From Cyclobacteriaceae bacterium (GTDB lineage: Bacteria; Bacteroidota; Bacteroidia; Cytophagales; Cyclobacteriaceae): DNA of 64,000 nt. Both the position numbers and the translations under genes were made by a program. The notes under the pieces were generated by a model. The model was not told where the DNA came from. It made no database searches and saw nothing but the letters and a program-made list of their open reading frames with translations. The stretch spans positions 3,767,501 through 3,831,500 of the forward strand of contig CP075525.1 in the NCBI GenBank assembly GCA_025808415.1, in the 5' to 3' direction. Shown here one piece after another: positions 8,046-17,027 of this stretch (its first letter is position 1; each line of letters opens with the position of its first letter).

Positions 8046-9161
8046 ATGGCAAAAAGAGATTATTACGAAATATTGGGCGTTGGAAAAAACGCTTCGGCTG
8101 AGGAGATAAAGAAAGCATACCGCAAGGTGGCTATCCAATATCACCCCGATAAAAACCCCGATAATAAAGAGGCAGAAGAAAAGTTTAAAGAAGCCGCTGA
8201 AGCTTATGAAGTGCTGAGCGACTCTACTAAACGTGCACAGTATGACCGGTTTGGTCATGCACGGGGTAATGGAGGCTTTGGTGGGGGCCATACTATGGAT
8301 ATGGAGGATATTTTTAGTCAGTTTGGGGATATTTTTGGCGGTGGCGGAAGCCCGTTTGATAGTTTTTTTGGGGGCGGGGGCAGTCGCAGGCGACAGCGCA
8401 AGGGATCAAACCTGCGCATTAAGCTTAAGCTTTCATTGGAAGAAATTGCCAATGGGGCTGAGAAGAAAATTAAGGTAAACCGTTTGGTACAAGCCGATGG
8501 CGTTACTTTTAAAACCTGTACAGCCTGCCAGGGCACCGGGCAGATGCGCAAAGTGGTTAATACCATGCTGGGCCAAATGGTTTCATCAACTACCTGCGCG
8601 CAATGTAATGGCACAGGTCAGTTACTGGACAAGCGCCCTCCCGGGGTAGATAGCTCAGGATTAATCTCGAAAGAAGAAGTTATCAGCATAAAAATACCGG
8701 CTGGGGTTAGTGATGGCATGCAACTTTCCATGTCAGGCAAGGGCAACGAAGCACCCGGTGGGGGTATTGCCGGTGATTTATTGATCCTCATCGAAGAGCA
8801 GGAAGACAAAATACTGAAGCGTGACGGAAACAACCTGATATACGATTTGTACATCAGTTTTATTGATGCAGCACTGGGCACTTCGGTAGAAGTCCCGTCT
8901 ATTTCAGGCAAGGTTAAAATAAAGATTGAACCCGGGACACAAAGCGGTAAAATCCTGCGCCTACGCGGTAAAGGCATTAAGGACATAAATGGCTATGAAA
9001 CAGGGGACCAACTTATTTACATAAATGTTTGGACCCCAAAAAGGCTTTCGCCAGAAGAACGGGCAACCTTGGAAAGCCTGCGGCATTCAGCCAATTTTAC
9101 ACCCCATCCGGACGCATCCGACAAGGGTTTTTTTGATAAAATGAAGGAATTTTTCCATTAA
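8046..9161 (+). CDS. dnaJ: Chaperone DnaJ with a half-sized zinc domain
   Basis: 371 residues. The J domain carries HPD in QYHPDKNP, and a Gly/Phe-rich linker with two GGGG runs follows. Typical DnaJ has four CxxCxGxG motifs; only two are visible here (CTACQGTG and CAQCNGTG), separated by a loop, then a cysteine-free segment (DKRPPGVDSSG) where the remaining motif should be. It can therefore bind one zinc ion at most. The C-terminal substrate-binding beta domains are complete. It is co-transcribed with grpE and stimulates DnaK ATPase. Confidence 0.95.
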   Translation: MAKRDYYEILGVGKNASAEEIKKAYRKVAIQYHPDKNPDNKEAEEKFKEAAEAYEVLSDSTKRAQYDRFGHARGNGGFGGGHTMDMEDIFSQFGDIFGGGGSPFDSFFGGGGSRRRQRKGSNLRIKLKLSLEEIANGAEKKIKVNRLVQADGVTFKTCTACQGTGQMRKVVNTMLGQMVSSTTCAQCNGTGQLLDKRPPGVDSSGLISKEEVISIKIPAGVSDGMQLSMSGKGNEAPGGGIAGDLLILIEEQEDKILKRDGNNLIYDLYISFIDAALGTSVEVPSISGKVKIKIEPGTQSGKILRLRGKGIKDINGYETGDQLIYINVWTPKRLSPEERATLESLRHSANFTPHPDASDKGFFDKMKEFFH

Positions 9162-9183
9162 TCTTTAAAACCCAACTTGCAAA

Positions 9184-9217
9184 AGCCCCGTAATAAACAG
9201 GGCTAAGTCGGTTTTTT
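9184..9217 (+). terminator. Possible terminator after dnaJ
   Basis: The hairpin AGCCC...GGGCT (9184-9204) is followed, after six bases, by a seven-T run. The offset between stem and T run makes it a weak candidate. Confidence 0.4.
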
Positions 9218-9281
9218 TAACCAATTATGTAAATAACCTTACAAGCTGCAACCCTAAAGGCTGTGGCTCGTTCTATTCTGC

Positions 9282-10181
9282 ATGCAGAGAATTTTAGGCC
9301 TTTCGGGGATTTTTGTGCTTTATGCGGGGCTGGCCGTGGGCCAGATCAAAAAACAATTTATGGTGGAGGACAACACCTCCTGTGAAACCATCAAATTACA
9401 AATCAAAGCCAATAGCGGTAATTGCTTCATAAAACCCAGCCATAATCCGGAAGTCCTCAACGTATTCAGCAACCTGGAGCCTGGCGCTTATTCCCATCAC
9501 TTTAAAAAGGAAATCAAAGGCAAAGTTTGCGATGTTTACCTCTCCCTTGAAGATGCCGCCAGTAAAGGCTTTAGCCAATCAATTTCCTATAAAGTATTCA
9601 GCTCTGAAAAACCGACTTCAGACAAGCTTTGGAAAATGTACCTGACCGATAACAAGCCTTACGATCTTGAATTTTCGTATGGACTGGGCAGTGCCAATAT
9701 TGATCTTTCCGGATTAGCGGTAAAAAATTTAAAAATTAACACCGCTAGTGCTGATGTAACGGTGGGTTACTATAACGGTATGGATAACCTGGTAACCATG
9801 GATACCCTTGCCTTTAAGGTGGACCTAGGCTCAGTAAGCGCAAAAAATATAAGCCTGGCAAAAAGTAAATTTATAACAGCCGATGTTGGCCTCGGAAACA
9901 TTATGCTGGATTTTAGCAGCGGTTCTGTTGCCGGCAACACCATTAAAGGAAGTGTTGGGGCGGGTAATCTTGTAATCTTGCTGCCCTTCGCTGACCAAAC
10001 ACCTGTTACGGTTAAGATAAAAGAGTCGTGGTTGTGCAGTGTGAAAATGCCGAAAAGCTTTAAGAAATTAAGCGATGGCAGCTACGCCAATGAAGCCTAT
10101 CAGAAAGATTCAAAAAATGCCCTCAACTTCGACCTTGACGTTTCGATGGGCAACATTGTATTCAAGCACGTAAATCAGTAA
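9282..10181 (+). CDS. Secreted beta-rich protein, DUF4097/toast-rack-like
   Basis: 299 residues with a signal peptide (MQRILGLSGIFVLYAGLAVGQ). The second half is a run of short strand-like repeats (SYGLGSANIDLSGL, KINTASADVTVGYY, FKVDLGSVSAKN, ADVGLGNIMLDF, GSVGAGNLVILLP), the pattern of the DUF4097/DUF2154 beta-helix proteins often linked to envelope-stress regulators. No catalytic motif is visible. It lies just before an ABC exporter pair on the same strand; the function is unknown. Confidence 0.6.
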   Translation: MQRILGLSGIFVLYAGLAVGQIKKQFMVEDNTSCETIKLQIKANSGNCFIKPSHNPEVLNVFSNLEPGAYSHHFKKEIKGKVCDVYLSLEDAASKGFSQSISYKVFSSEKPTSDKLWKMYLTDNKPYDLEFSYGLGSANIDLSGLAVKNLKINTASADVTVGYYNGMDNLVTMDTLAFKVDLGSVSAKNISLAKSKFITADVGLGNIMLDFSSGSVAGNTIKGSVGAGNLVILLPFADQTPVTVKIKESWLCSVKMPKSFKKLSDGSYANEAYQKDSKNALNFDLDVSMGNIVFKHVNQ

Positions 10182-10246
10182 TTCAAGGTTTTCCGTAATT
10201 CCTTTCTATCTTTTGACACTAATTGGAGTGTAAAAAATAGAAACCT

Positions 10247-11161
10247 GTGGAAGCACTTACCGCTAAACATGTAACCAAGCGTTATACACAACACCTGGCT
10301 TTGGATGATGTGTCCATAACCATCCCTGAAAAAAGTATCTACGGACTTTTGGGGCCAAACGGAGCCGGTAAAACAACCCTTATCCGCATCATTAACCAGA
10401 TTATTGATGCCGACAGCGGAGACATTACCATCTTCAATGAAAAACTAAGCGCAAAGCACATTGGCACAATAGGTTACTTGCCGGAAGAACGTGGGCTTTA
10501 CAAAAAACTTAAAGTAGGTGAACAACTGCTTTACCTCGCTCAACTAAAAGGCCTTACCAAAGCAGAAGCTATGGATAAGCTTAAGGTGTGGTTCACCAAA
10601 TTCGAAATCAAAGACTGGTGGAACAAGAAGGTTGAAGACTTGAGTAAAGGCATGGCCCAAAAAGTACAATTTGTGAGCACTGTTTTGCACCAACCCAAAC
10701 TGATCATTTTGGATGAGCCCTTCTCAGGCTTTGACCCGATCAATGCTCAACTGATCACCAACGAAATATTGGAACTTCGTGAAAAAGGCTCCACCATCAT
10801 CTTCTCCACCCACCGTATGGAAACTGTGGAGTCGTTATGTGACCACATAGCCTTGATCAATCGCTCAAAAAAGATTTTGGAGGGGCCCAAAAAACAAATC
10901 AAAGATGCCTACAAAACCAATACCTACCTGGTTGAGCATAAGGGCAACATCCAGCTACCCGCAGATAAGTATGAAATCGTTGCACAACAAAATCCCGAAG
11001 ATAGTTTCTACCACTCCACGGTTCGCATTCGAGGTACCGGCACGCCCAATCAACTGATACGCGACCTGGTGGAGACTACGGAAGTACATGGCTTTATGGA
11101 AAAAGTGCCCACCATGAGCGAAATTTTTATTAGCCTGGTAAAAGAAGATCCATCCCTTTAA
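10247..11161 (+). CDS. ABC transporter ATP-binding protein, NatA-like
   Basis: 304 residues starting at GTG. It contains Walker A GPNGAGKTT, signature LSKGMAQKVQF, Walker B LIILDEPFSGFDP and the H-loop STHRMET. A C-terminal domain of about 80 residues (DUF4162-like) follows. It powers the permease encoded 20 bases downstream; together they look like an ABC-2 exporter of the NatAB type (sodium or small-molecule efflux), but the substrate is not determinable. Confidence 0.9.
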   Translation: MEALTAKHVTKRYTQHLALDDVSITIPEKSIYGLLGPNGAGKTTLIRIINQIIDADSGDITIFNEKLSAKHIGTIGYLPEERGLYKKLKVGEQLLYLAQLKGLTKAEAMDKLKVWFTKFEIKDWWNKKVEDLSKGMAQKVQFVSTVLHQPKLIILDEPFSGFDPINAQLITNEILELREKGSTIIFSTHRMETVESLCDHIALINRSKKILEGPKKQIKDAYKTNTYLVEHKGNIQLPADKYEIVAQQNPEDSFYHSTVRIRGTGTPNQLIRDLVETTEVHGFMEKVPTMSEIFISLVKEDPSL

Positions 11162-11181
11162 CCTTTCAACGAAAACACACT

Positions 11182-12507
11182 ATGAATAAGATATGGTTAA
11201 TCATGCAGCGTGAGTTCCTGAACCGGGTTCAGAAAAAATCTTTTCTCATTGCTACTATTCTCATCCCATTAATTTTTCCTGCCGTAATAGGTATAATGGC
11301 CTTCATTTTAATGAAGCAGGAAAAGAGTGCAGGCACCTCCATAGTTGAAGTGCTTGATGAAAGTGGTAAAATAAACCTTGAAAACACGCACAAATTTGAG
11401 TTCATTCAACTCACCGGAAACCTTGACCAGGCCAAAACTGCGTTCAGTCAATCGTCTCACTTTGCACTTCTGTATATCCCTCCGTTCGAACTCGCCAAAC
11501 CCGAAGGCATGACATTGTACACCAAAGAAAACCCCGGGGTGAGGAAAATGGGCGATCTGGAGGGTATGTTGGAGAAACGAATCCATGATTTGAAACTGGA
11601 ACAATTCAATCTTGATAAAGAAACCATTAAAAGCCTCAAAACTTCTGTAGACCTGAAATCCATTAACCTGAGTGAAACCGGAGTAGAACGCGACAGCAAT
11701 ACCGGCATGCTTTACATTTTGGGTTTTGCGCTGGGGGTTTTGATTTACATGTTCGTGCTGATTTATGGCATGCAGATTATGCTGGGGGTTATTGAAGAGA
11801 AGACCAGCAAGATTGTAGAGGTGATTGTTTCTTCGGTAAAACCCTTTCAACTCATGATGGGTAAAATCCTGGGTATTGCTTCCGTAGGCTTGCTTCAGTT
11901 TACCATTTGGGTTGTATTGATAAGCGTTTTGTCTACGGCTACGTTAAGCTTGTTTGGGCTAAACAATCCTCAACAACAGGCCATGGAACAAGTCATGCAG
12001 CAAGTAGATGATCCGGAAGTTGCTGAAGCCATGCAGAGCAACCAGAAAATAATGAACATACTTAAATCAGTTAACGAAATACCCTTCGGCTACATCGCAT
12101 TTAATTTTGCCTTCTACTTTTTAGGCGGCTACCTGTTATACGGGGCGCTGTTTGCAGCCGTTGGATCGGCTGTTGATTCGCAACAAGAGGCACAGCAATT
12201 CACCTTTCCAATAACGTTGCCGCTTATCATTGCTTATTTTGGTTTGTTTATGTTCATCCTCAACGATCCGCACAGCACAGCCAGCTTTTGGTTTTCGGTC
12301 ATACCCTTCACATCGCCCGTGGCCATGGTAGGCCGGTTGGGCTATGATCCTCCGCTTTGGCAACTCCTCCTTTCGCAAGTGTTGCTTATTGGTGGTTTTA
12401 TTTTTACAACCTGGATTGCCGGAAGGATTTACCGGGTGGGCATATTGATGCATGGCACTAAGGTTAACTATAAAGTTTTGGCCAAGTGGTTTATGATGAA
12501 GGGGTAA
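11182..12507 (+). CDS. ABC-2 type transporter permease, NatB-like
   Basis: 441 residues. An N-terminal helix (residues about 20-45) is followed by a large extracytoplasmic domain of about 130 residues, then five or so C-terminal helices. EEKTSKIVEVIVSSVKPFQLMMGKILG is the hallmark coupling segment of ABC-2 permeases. It pairs with the ATPase immediately upstream. A perfect hairpin with a T run just downstream ends the operon. Confidence 0.9.
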   Translation: MNKIWLIMQREFLNRVQKKSFLIATILIPLIFPAVIGIMAFILMKQEKSAGTSIVEVLDESGKINLENTHKFEFIQLTGNLDQAKTAFSQSSHFALLYIPPFELAKPEGMTLYTKENPGVRKMGDLEGMLEKRIHDLKLEQFNLDKETIKSLKTSVDLKSINLSETGVERDSNTGMLYILGFALGVLIYMFVLIYGMQIMLGVIEEKTSKIVEVIVSSVKPFQLMMGKILGIASVGLLQFTIWVVLISVLSTATLSLFGLNNPQQQAMEQVMQQVDDPEVAEAMQSNQKIMNILKSVNEIPFGYIAFNFAFYFLGGYLLYGALFAAVGSAVDSQQEAQQFTFPITLPLIIAYFGLFMFILNDPHSTASFWFSVIPFTSPVAMVGRLGYDPPLWQLLLSQVLLIGGFIFTTWIAGRIYRVGILMHGTKVNYKVLAKWFMMKG

Positions 12508-12543
12508 TAGAATAGCCTACTGCCCTTTTGCTCCCTCACCGCA

Positions 12544-12571
12544 TAGCGGATGCCTCGCATCCGCTATTTTT
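12544..12571 (+). terminator. Rho-independent terminator after the ABC exporter
   Basis: Nine-base perfect stem TAGCGGATG / CATCCGCTA with a five-base loop (CCTCG), followed at once by TTTTTG and further T-rich sequence. Confidence 0.85.
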
Positions 12572-12590
12572 GTTTATTTTTCATTCACCA

Positions 12591-13823
12591 ATGGCCAGGC
12601 GAACTTCCATTCCTTCATCCGAATTCTACGAAAGCAATACCCATGTGAAATGGATCGTATTGGCCGCCTCGGTGTTGATCAGCGTAGGCTCCATTTACTA
12701 CACAAAAGTATTGGTCGATCAACTGAAAAGCCGCGAACGGCAGCAGGTTGAATTGTTTGCGCGCGCCATTGAATACACCTTGAGCAATGAGGCCGAAAAC
12801 CTGTTGTTCGTTACCGATGAAATAATCTTCAAAAACAATTCCATTCCAACCATCTATATCACGGGGGAAAATAATTACCAGTATCGCAACATCAAGGTTA
12901 ACGAATCATGGTCTGCCAAACGAAAAGAAGAGTTTCTTCACAACCAGGTTGAAGAAATGAAGGCCCTGTACGACCCGATTGAAATGACCTATCGCAACGA
13001 GGCAGGCGATGTGGAGATACTGGGCTACGTGTATTACAAAAATTCATTTTTACTAACCCAGTTGATCCTCTACCCGTACTTACAGCTTTCGGTTATTGCC
13101 ATTTTTGCCTTTATCGCCTACCTGGCATTCAATTACTCAAAAGCCGCAGAACAAAACCGTGTATGGGTAGGCCTTGCCAAAGAAACCGCGCACCAATTGG
13201 GCACCCCCATTTCTTCACTAATGGCCTGGATAGAGGTATTGCGTGAAGACCCTGATCTGAAACAAAAGGAAATTATTGCTGAACTGGAAAAGGACATCCG
13301 AAAACTTACGGTGGTAACCGAACGCTTTTCAAGCATCGGATCAGTGCCCGCCCTTAAGGCGGAAAATGTGGTAGCGCTGGTGAACAACGTGGTGCACTAC
13401 CTGCGTCCACGCATCTCGTCAAAAATAAGTATTGAGGTATTTACGCTTTCTGAAAACATTCAGGTGCTGGTGCATGCCCCGCTATTCGAGTGGGTTTTGG
13501 AAAACCTGTGCAAAAATGCTGTTGATGCCATTGGCTCCTCTGGCTCCATTGCAATCAAAATCCTGCGGGGCAGCAATTCAAAAGTTTTTATTGATGTTTC
13601 CGATACCGGAAAAGGCATCCCCCGATCAAAAATTTCTATGGTATTCAAGCCCGGGTTCACCACTAAAAAACGCGGATGGGGATTAGGCCTGGCCCTGGCG
13701 AAAAGAATTATTGAAGCCTACCACAACGGTAAAATATTTGTGCGCACTTCTGAGGAAAACCAGGGCACCACTTTCCGCATATCCCTCAACGCCATATCGG
13801 GCGAAACCCAGTTAGAAAATTGA
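12591..13823 (+). CDS. Membrane sensor histidine kinase
   Basis: 411 residues from the ATG at MARRTSIP. An upstream TTG would extend into the terminator hairpin and is rejected. Two transmembrane helices (about residues 18-38 and 155-180) enclose a periplasmic sensor region. The H-box is AKETAHQLGTPISSLMAW, and the ATPase domain shows NLCKNAVDAIG (N-box), DTGKGIP (G1) and GWGLGLALAKRII (G2). The HQLGTP form of the H-box is characteristic of a Bacteroidota kinase group. No response regulator lies nearby, so it is an orphan; its signal is unknown. Confidence 0.9.
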   Translation: MARRTSIPSSEFYESNTHVKWIVLAASVLISVGSIYYTKVLVDQLKSRERQQVELFARAIEYTLSNEAENLLFVTDEIIFKNNSIPTIYITGENNYQYRNIKVNESWSAKRKEEFLHNQVEEMKALYDPIEMTYRNEAGDVEILGYVYYKNSFLLTQLILYPYLQLSVIAIFAFIAYLAFNYSKAAEQNRVWVGLAKETAHQLGTPISSLMAWIEVLREDPDLKQKEIIAELEKDIRKLTVVTERFSSIGSVPALKAENVVALVNNVVHYLRPRISSKISIEVFTLSENIQVLVHAPLFEWVLENLCKNAVDAIGSSGSIAIKILRGSNSKVFIDVSDTGKGIPRSKISMVFKPGFTTKKRGWGLGLALAKRIIEAYHNGKIFVRTSEENQGTTFRISLNAISGETQLEN

Positions 13824-13828
13824 TGGCA

Positions 13829-13861
13829 AAAAATGCGCTTTGCCGAATAAAAATGCGCTTT
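13829..13861 (+). repeat. Tandem 13-base direct repeats upstream of atpD
   Basis: AAAAATGCGCTTT occurs at 13829-13841 and 13849-13861, exactly 20 bases apart (about two helical turns). Both copies lie between the kinase stop and the atpD promoter. The spacing puts them on the same DNA face, as expected for a pair of protein-binding sites. Confidence 0.5.
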
Positions 13862-13911
13862 TCAAAGGCCTTGGCCAATCTTAAACGGTCTTAATAATTC
13901 GCGAAACGGGC

Positions 13912-13942
13912 TTTGTTCTTCCTACCGTAAACGCTACTTTTG
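13912..13942 (+). promoter_or_regulatory. Promoter of atpD-atpC
   Basis: TTTG (-33 box, 13912-13915) and TACTTTTG (-7 box, 13935-13942) are separated by 19 bases and match the Bacteroidota sigma-A consensus. The ATG follows 46 bases after the -7 box. Confidence 0.75.
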
Positions 13943-13988
13943 CGAGCGAATTTTTTAAGGTAAAACGCTTAATCATTAATCCTAAAAC

Positions 13989-15497
13989 ATGGCAAATATT
14001 GGTAAAGTAACCCAGGTAATCGGCCCCGTTGTTGACGTAGCCTTTGACGAACCGGGTTCAAAACTCCCGAACATTCTCGACTCATTGGAAGTAACAAAAG
14101 CGGACGGCACCAAAATCGTTTTGGAATGCCAACAGCACCTTGGTGAAGACCGCGTGAGGACCATTGCCATGGATGGCACCGAAGGTTTGGTACGTGGCAT
14201 GAAAGTACTGGACACCGGAACACCTATTGAAATGCCTATTGGTGACGATATAAAAGGGCGGTTGTTCAATGTAGTCGGTGAAGCAATTGACGGGATTAAA
14301 CAACCTAAGGGCGATAAATCCCTTCCCATACACCGCCCCGCACCTGCTTATGAAGATCTATCAACCTCAACCGAGGTACTTTATACCGGTATTAAAGTAA
14401 TAGACCTGATTGAACCCTATGCAAAGGGAGGTAAGATCGGGTTATTTGGTGGTGCCGGTGTGGGTAAAACGGTGTTGATCCAGGAATTGATCAACAACAT
14501 CGCAAAAGCTTATTCCGGTCTTTCTGTGTTTGCCGGTGTAGGTGAGCGTACACGCGAAGGAAACGACCTGCTGCGCGAAATGATTGAAGCCGGTATTGTA
14601 AACTACGGTGAGGACTTTTTGAAATCGCTGCACGCTGGTGGGTGGGACTTATCAAAAGTAAAAGAAGAAGATTTGAAAGAATCGAAGGCTACCTTCGTGT
14701 TTGGTCAAATGAATGAGCCTCCCGGAGCGCGTGCACGTGTTGCACTGTCAGGTCTTACTGTAGCCGAATATTTTCGCGATGGTGACGGCACCGGCAAAGG
14801 CCGCGACATCCTGTTCTTTATCGATAATATTTTCCGCTTTACCCAGGCAGGTTCTGAGGTATCAGCACTTCTGGGCCGTATGCCTTCAGCGGTGGGTTAT
14901 CAACCTACGCTGGCAACCGAAATGGGGGCCATGCAGGAACGCATTACTTCCACTAAAAATGGTTCCATCACTTCGGTACAAGCTGTATATGTGCCTGCCG
15001 ATGACTTGACTGACCCTGCACCGGCCACAACCTTTGCCCACCTTGATGCTACAACCGTATTGAGCCGCAAAATTGCCGAGCTTGGCATTTACCCTGCGGT
15101 AGATCCCCTGGACTCTACCTCCAGGATCCTTCGTGCCGATATTGTAGGCGATGAGCACTACAACTGTGCCCAACGCGTAAAAAGCATTTTGCAGCGTTAT
15201 AAAGAACTTCAGGATATCATCGCCATTTTAGGTATGGATGAACTTTCTGACGAAGACAAGCTTGTTGTGCACCGCGCAAGACGTGTGCAGCGGTTCTTGT
15301 CGCAACCTTTCCACGTGGCAGAAGCTTTCACCGGTTTGAAAGGTGCCTTGGTAGATATTAAAGATACCATTAAAGGTTTCAATGCCATTATGGATGGCGA
15401 ATACGATCATTTGCCTGAGATGGCCTTTAACCTGGTAGGAAGCATTGAAGATGCCGTGACAAAAGGTGAGAAAATGTTGGCAGAAGCCAAAGGATAA
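13989..15497 (+). CDS. atpD: F1 ATP synthase subunit beta
   Basis: 502 residues; the catalytic subunit of the F1 sector. P-loop GGAGVGKT, the GERTREGND catalytic segment, the Walker B region ILFFIDNIFRFTQAGSEVSALLGRMPSAVGYQPTL (here described by its start and end) and the C-terminal DELSDEDKLVV segment, which corresponds to the DELSEED region, are present. Only atpD and atpC are here; the remaining F1Fo genes must lie elsewhere, a split arrangement common in this phylum. A strong promoter precedes it. Confidence 0.97.
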   Translation: MANIGKVTQVIGPVVDVAFDEPGSKLPNILDSLEVTKADGTKIVLECQQHLGEDRVRTIAMDGTEGLVRGMKVLDTGTPIEMPIGDDIKGRLFNVVGEAIDGIKQPKGDKSLPIHRPAPAYEDLSTSTEVLYTGIKVIDLIEPYAKGGKIGLFGGAGVGKTVLIQELINNIAKAYSGLSVFAGVGERTREGNDLLREMIEAGIVNYGEDFLKSLHAGGWDLSKVKEEDLKESKATFVFGQMNEPPGARARVALSGLTVAEYFRDGDGTGKGRDILFFIDNIFRFTQAGSEVSALLGRMPSAVGYQPTLATEMGAMQERITSTKNGSITSVQAVYVPADDLTDPAPATTFAHLDATTVLSRKIAELGIYPAVDPLDSTSRILRADIVGDEHYNCAQRVKSILQRYKELQDIIAILGMDELSDEDKLVVHRARRVQRFLSQPFHVAEAFTGLKGALVDIKDTIKGFNAIMDGEYDHLPEMAFNLVGSIEDAVTKGEKMLAEAKG

Positions 15498-15511
15498 TTA
15501 GTTAATGAGCC

Positions 15512-15570
15512 GATTTGAAAATTTGATAATGTAATCTTCAAATTTCAAATCGATCAATTTTCAAATTGAT
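15512..15570 (+). repeat. Two adjacent palindromes between atpD and atpC
   Basis: GATTTGAAAATTTGA pairs with TCAAATTTCAAATC (arms of 15512-15551, one bulge). ATCAATTT-TC-AAATTGAT (15553-15570) forms a second perfect hairpin that ends two bases before the atpC ATG. They could fold in the mRNA and set the AtpD:AtpC ratio by masking the atpC start. Confidence 0.55.
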
Positions 15571-15572
15571 TT

Positions 15573-15818
15573 ATGCACTTAGAAATATTAACACCTGAAA
15601 AGAAAATATTTGAAGGGGATGTAAACCTTGCCACCTTTCCGGGTGCCGATGGTTCCTTTCAGATTATGGACAACCATGCCCCACTCATCAGCTTGCTGAA
15701 AGAAGGCACCGTTGAATACAAGGAAAAGGCAGCGCAACACAGCGTACAGATTACCGGAGGTGTAGTAGAAGTACTGGGCAATAAGGTAATTTTGTTGGCT
15801 GACGGAATCGTTGAATAA
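15573..15818 (+). CDS. atpC: F1 ATP synthase subunit epsilon, short form
   Basis: 81 residues comprising only the N-terminal beta-sandwich (LEILTPEKKIFEGDVNLATFPGADGSFQIMDNHAPL, given by its motif ends). The C-terminal two-helix domain, which inhibits ATP hydrolysis in longer epsilon subunits of about 135 residues, is missing. This short form is usual in Bacteroidota. It follows atpD after 75 bases of palindromic sequence and is ended by a strong hairpin terminator. Confidence 0.92.
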   Translation: MHLEILTPEKKIFEGDVNLATFPGADGSFQIMDNHAPLISLLKEGTVEYKEKAAQHSVQITGGVVEVLGNKVILLADGIVE

Positions 15819-15837
15819 AATTTAAGCTTACCAATGT

Positions 15838-15870
15838 AAAAAAGGCTACCGATGGGTAGCCTTTTTTTAT
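15838..15870. terminator. Bidirectional terminator between atpC and the DUF6787 gene
   Basis: AAAAAAGGCTACC / GGTAGCCTTTTTTT hairpin with a short GATG loop. A run of A on one side and T on the other lets it serve the convergent genes on both strands. Confidence 0.85.
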
Positions 15871-15871
15871 T

Positions 15872-16183
15872 TCAAGCTTTTCGACCAGGGAAAATCCGTT
15901 TAAAAAATTTCTTTTCGAACTCCCAGAAAAACTTAAACTGCCCAAACACAAATCCATAAAACAACAGGAACACATTGTAAACAGGCAATATCAAAATAAA
16001 ATATGTGAGGGAGGCCCACAATGGTTTTTCACCATCTGGAAACCAATAGGCAAACAAGGGGCGTTTGATCAGGAGAACAGTAGTTCCGGTGCAGGCAAAT
16101 ACAATCAATACAAGCACCACCTGTCCCGTGCTTTTTAAATTCCACCTACTCTTTAGTTTTTCAATCCATTGTGGTGTTGCCAT
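15872..16183 (-). CDS. DUF6787 family membrane protein
   Basis: 103 residues with two transmembrane helices (about 18-38 and 60-82) and a basic C-terminal tail (EKKFFKRIFPGRKA). The words RWNLKSTGQVVLVLIVFACTG and VFGQFKFFWEFEKKF match the conserved pattern of the DUF6787 family of Bacteroidota. Function is unknown. It is convergent with atpC and shares its terminator. Confidence 0.7.
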   Translation of the reverse strand: MATPQWIEKLKSRWNLKSTGQVVLVLIVFACTGTTVLLIKRPLFAYWFPDGEKPLWASLTYFILILPVYNVFLLFYGFVFGQFKFFWEFEKKFFKRIFPGRKA

Positions 16184-16251
16184 GATTTTCTTACCTCAGT
16201 CTATCAATAGGGTACAAAATTGCTTGTCTTCGTCCCGGTTTGTTAAAGTCA

Positions 16252-16944
16252 TTAGCCCTTATCCTCAAACGCGGCAAAGTTAGCCCAGGCTTGCGTATGT
16301 GGAAGCGGGGCAGTGATTTTTATGGGCTCTTTTTTTACCGGGTGGGTAAACGTGAGTGAACGGGCATGAAGGCATATGCTTCCATCGGGATGAGGTTCAG
16401 GGTAGCCATATTTTACATCACCAACAATCGGGCAACCCATACTGGCCAGTTGCACACGAATCTGGTGCGGTCGGCCTGTTACCGGCTTTACTTCCAATAA
16501 ATAGAAGTTACCAAGTTGATGCCGGATGCTGTAGGACAATTCCGATCGAAGCGTGCCATCCGTTTCGCGGCTAAATGCTGTCGTCTTGTTTTTCTTTTCA
16601 TCCTTTCGCAACCAATGAACAAGCAATCCCTCCGCCTTAGGGGGCTTTGAACCCACTATTGCCCAATAGATCTTTTCCGTTTGCCTGTCGCGGAACAAAG
16701 CATTCATCCGCTTCAGTGCCTTTGAAGTGCGGGCAAACACCACAACCCCGCTAACCGGACGATCAAGCCGGTGCACCACCCCCAGGAAAACAGCCCCAGG
16801 CTTTTGGTAGTGAACTTTTATATATGCCTTTCCGAGTTCAACCAAAGGCTTATCGCCAGTCTCATCGCCTTGCACCAAAACACCGGCCGGCTTATTGACA
16901 ATAAGCAGGTGATTATCTTCAAATAAAGCTTGTAAGGCCGACAT
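16252..16944 (-). CDS. RluA family pseudouridine synthase
   Basis: 230 residues from the ATG at MSALQALFEDNHLL, which has TTTGGTGGT in front; an open frame extends 21 codons further but has no homologous look. The catalytic motif HRLDRPVSGVVVFARTSKA contains the Asp that attacks uridine. VKPVTGRPHQIRVQLASMGCPIVGD and the C-terminal LHARSLTFTHPV are typical. There is no S4 domain, so it is an RluA/RluC/TruC-like enzyme acting on rRNA or tRNA; the exact position is not predictable. Confidence 0.9.
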   Translation of the reverse strand: MSALQALFEDNHLLIVNKPAGVLVQGDETGDKPLVELGKAYIKVHYQKPGAVFLGVVHRLDRPVSGVVVFARTSKALKRMNALFRDRQTEKIYWAIVGSKPPKAEGLLVHWLRKDEKKNKTTAFSRETDGTLRSELSYSIRHQLGNFYLLEVKPVTGRPHQIRVQLASMGCPIVGDVKYGYPEPHPDGSICLHARSLTFTHPVKKEPIKITAPLPHTQAWANFAAFEDKG

Positions 16945-17027
16945 ACCACCAAAGATATTCAATTGAAAAAAGGATTGATTGACGAGAATGGTTATTTTCG
17001 GATACACAAAAAAATCCCAGTTAAACC

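Noticed and set aside
12528..12590. Longer start of the sensor kinase
   Set aside because: The extension would run through a perfect terminator hairpin (12544-12566) of the preceding operon.
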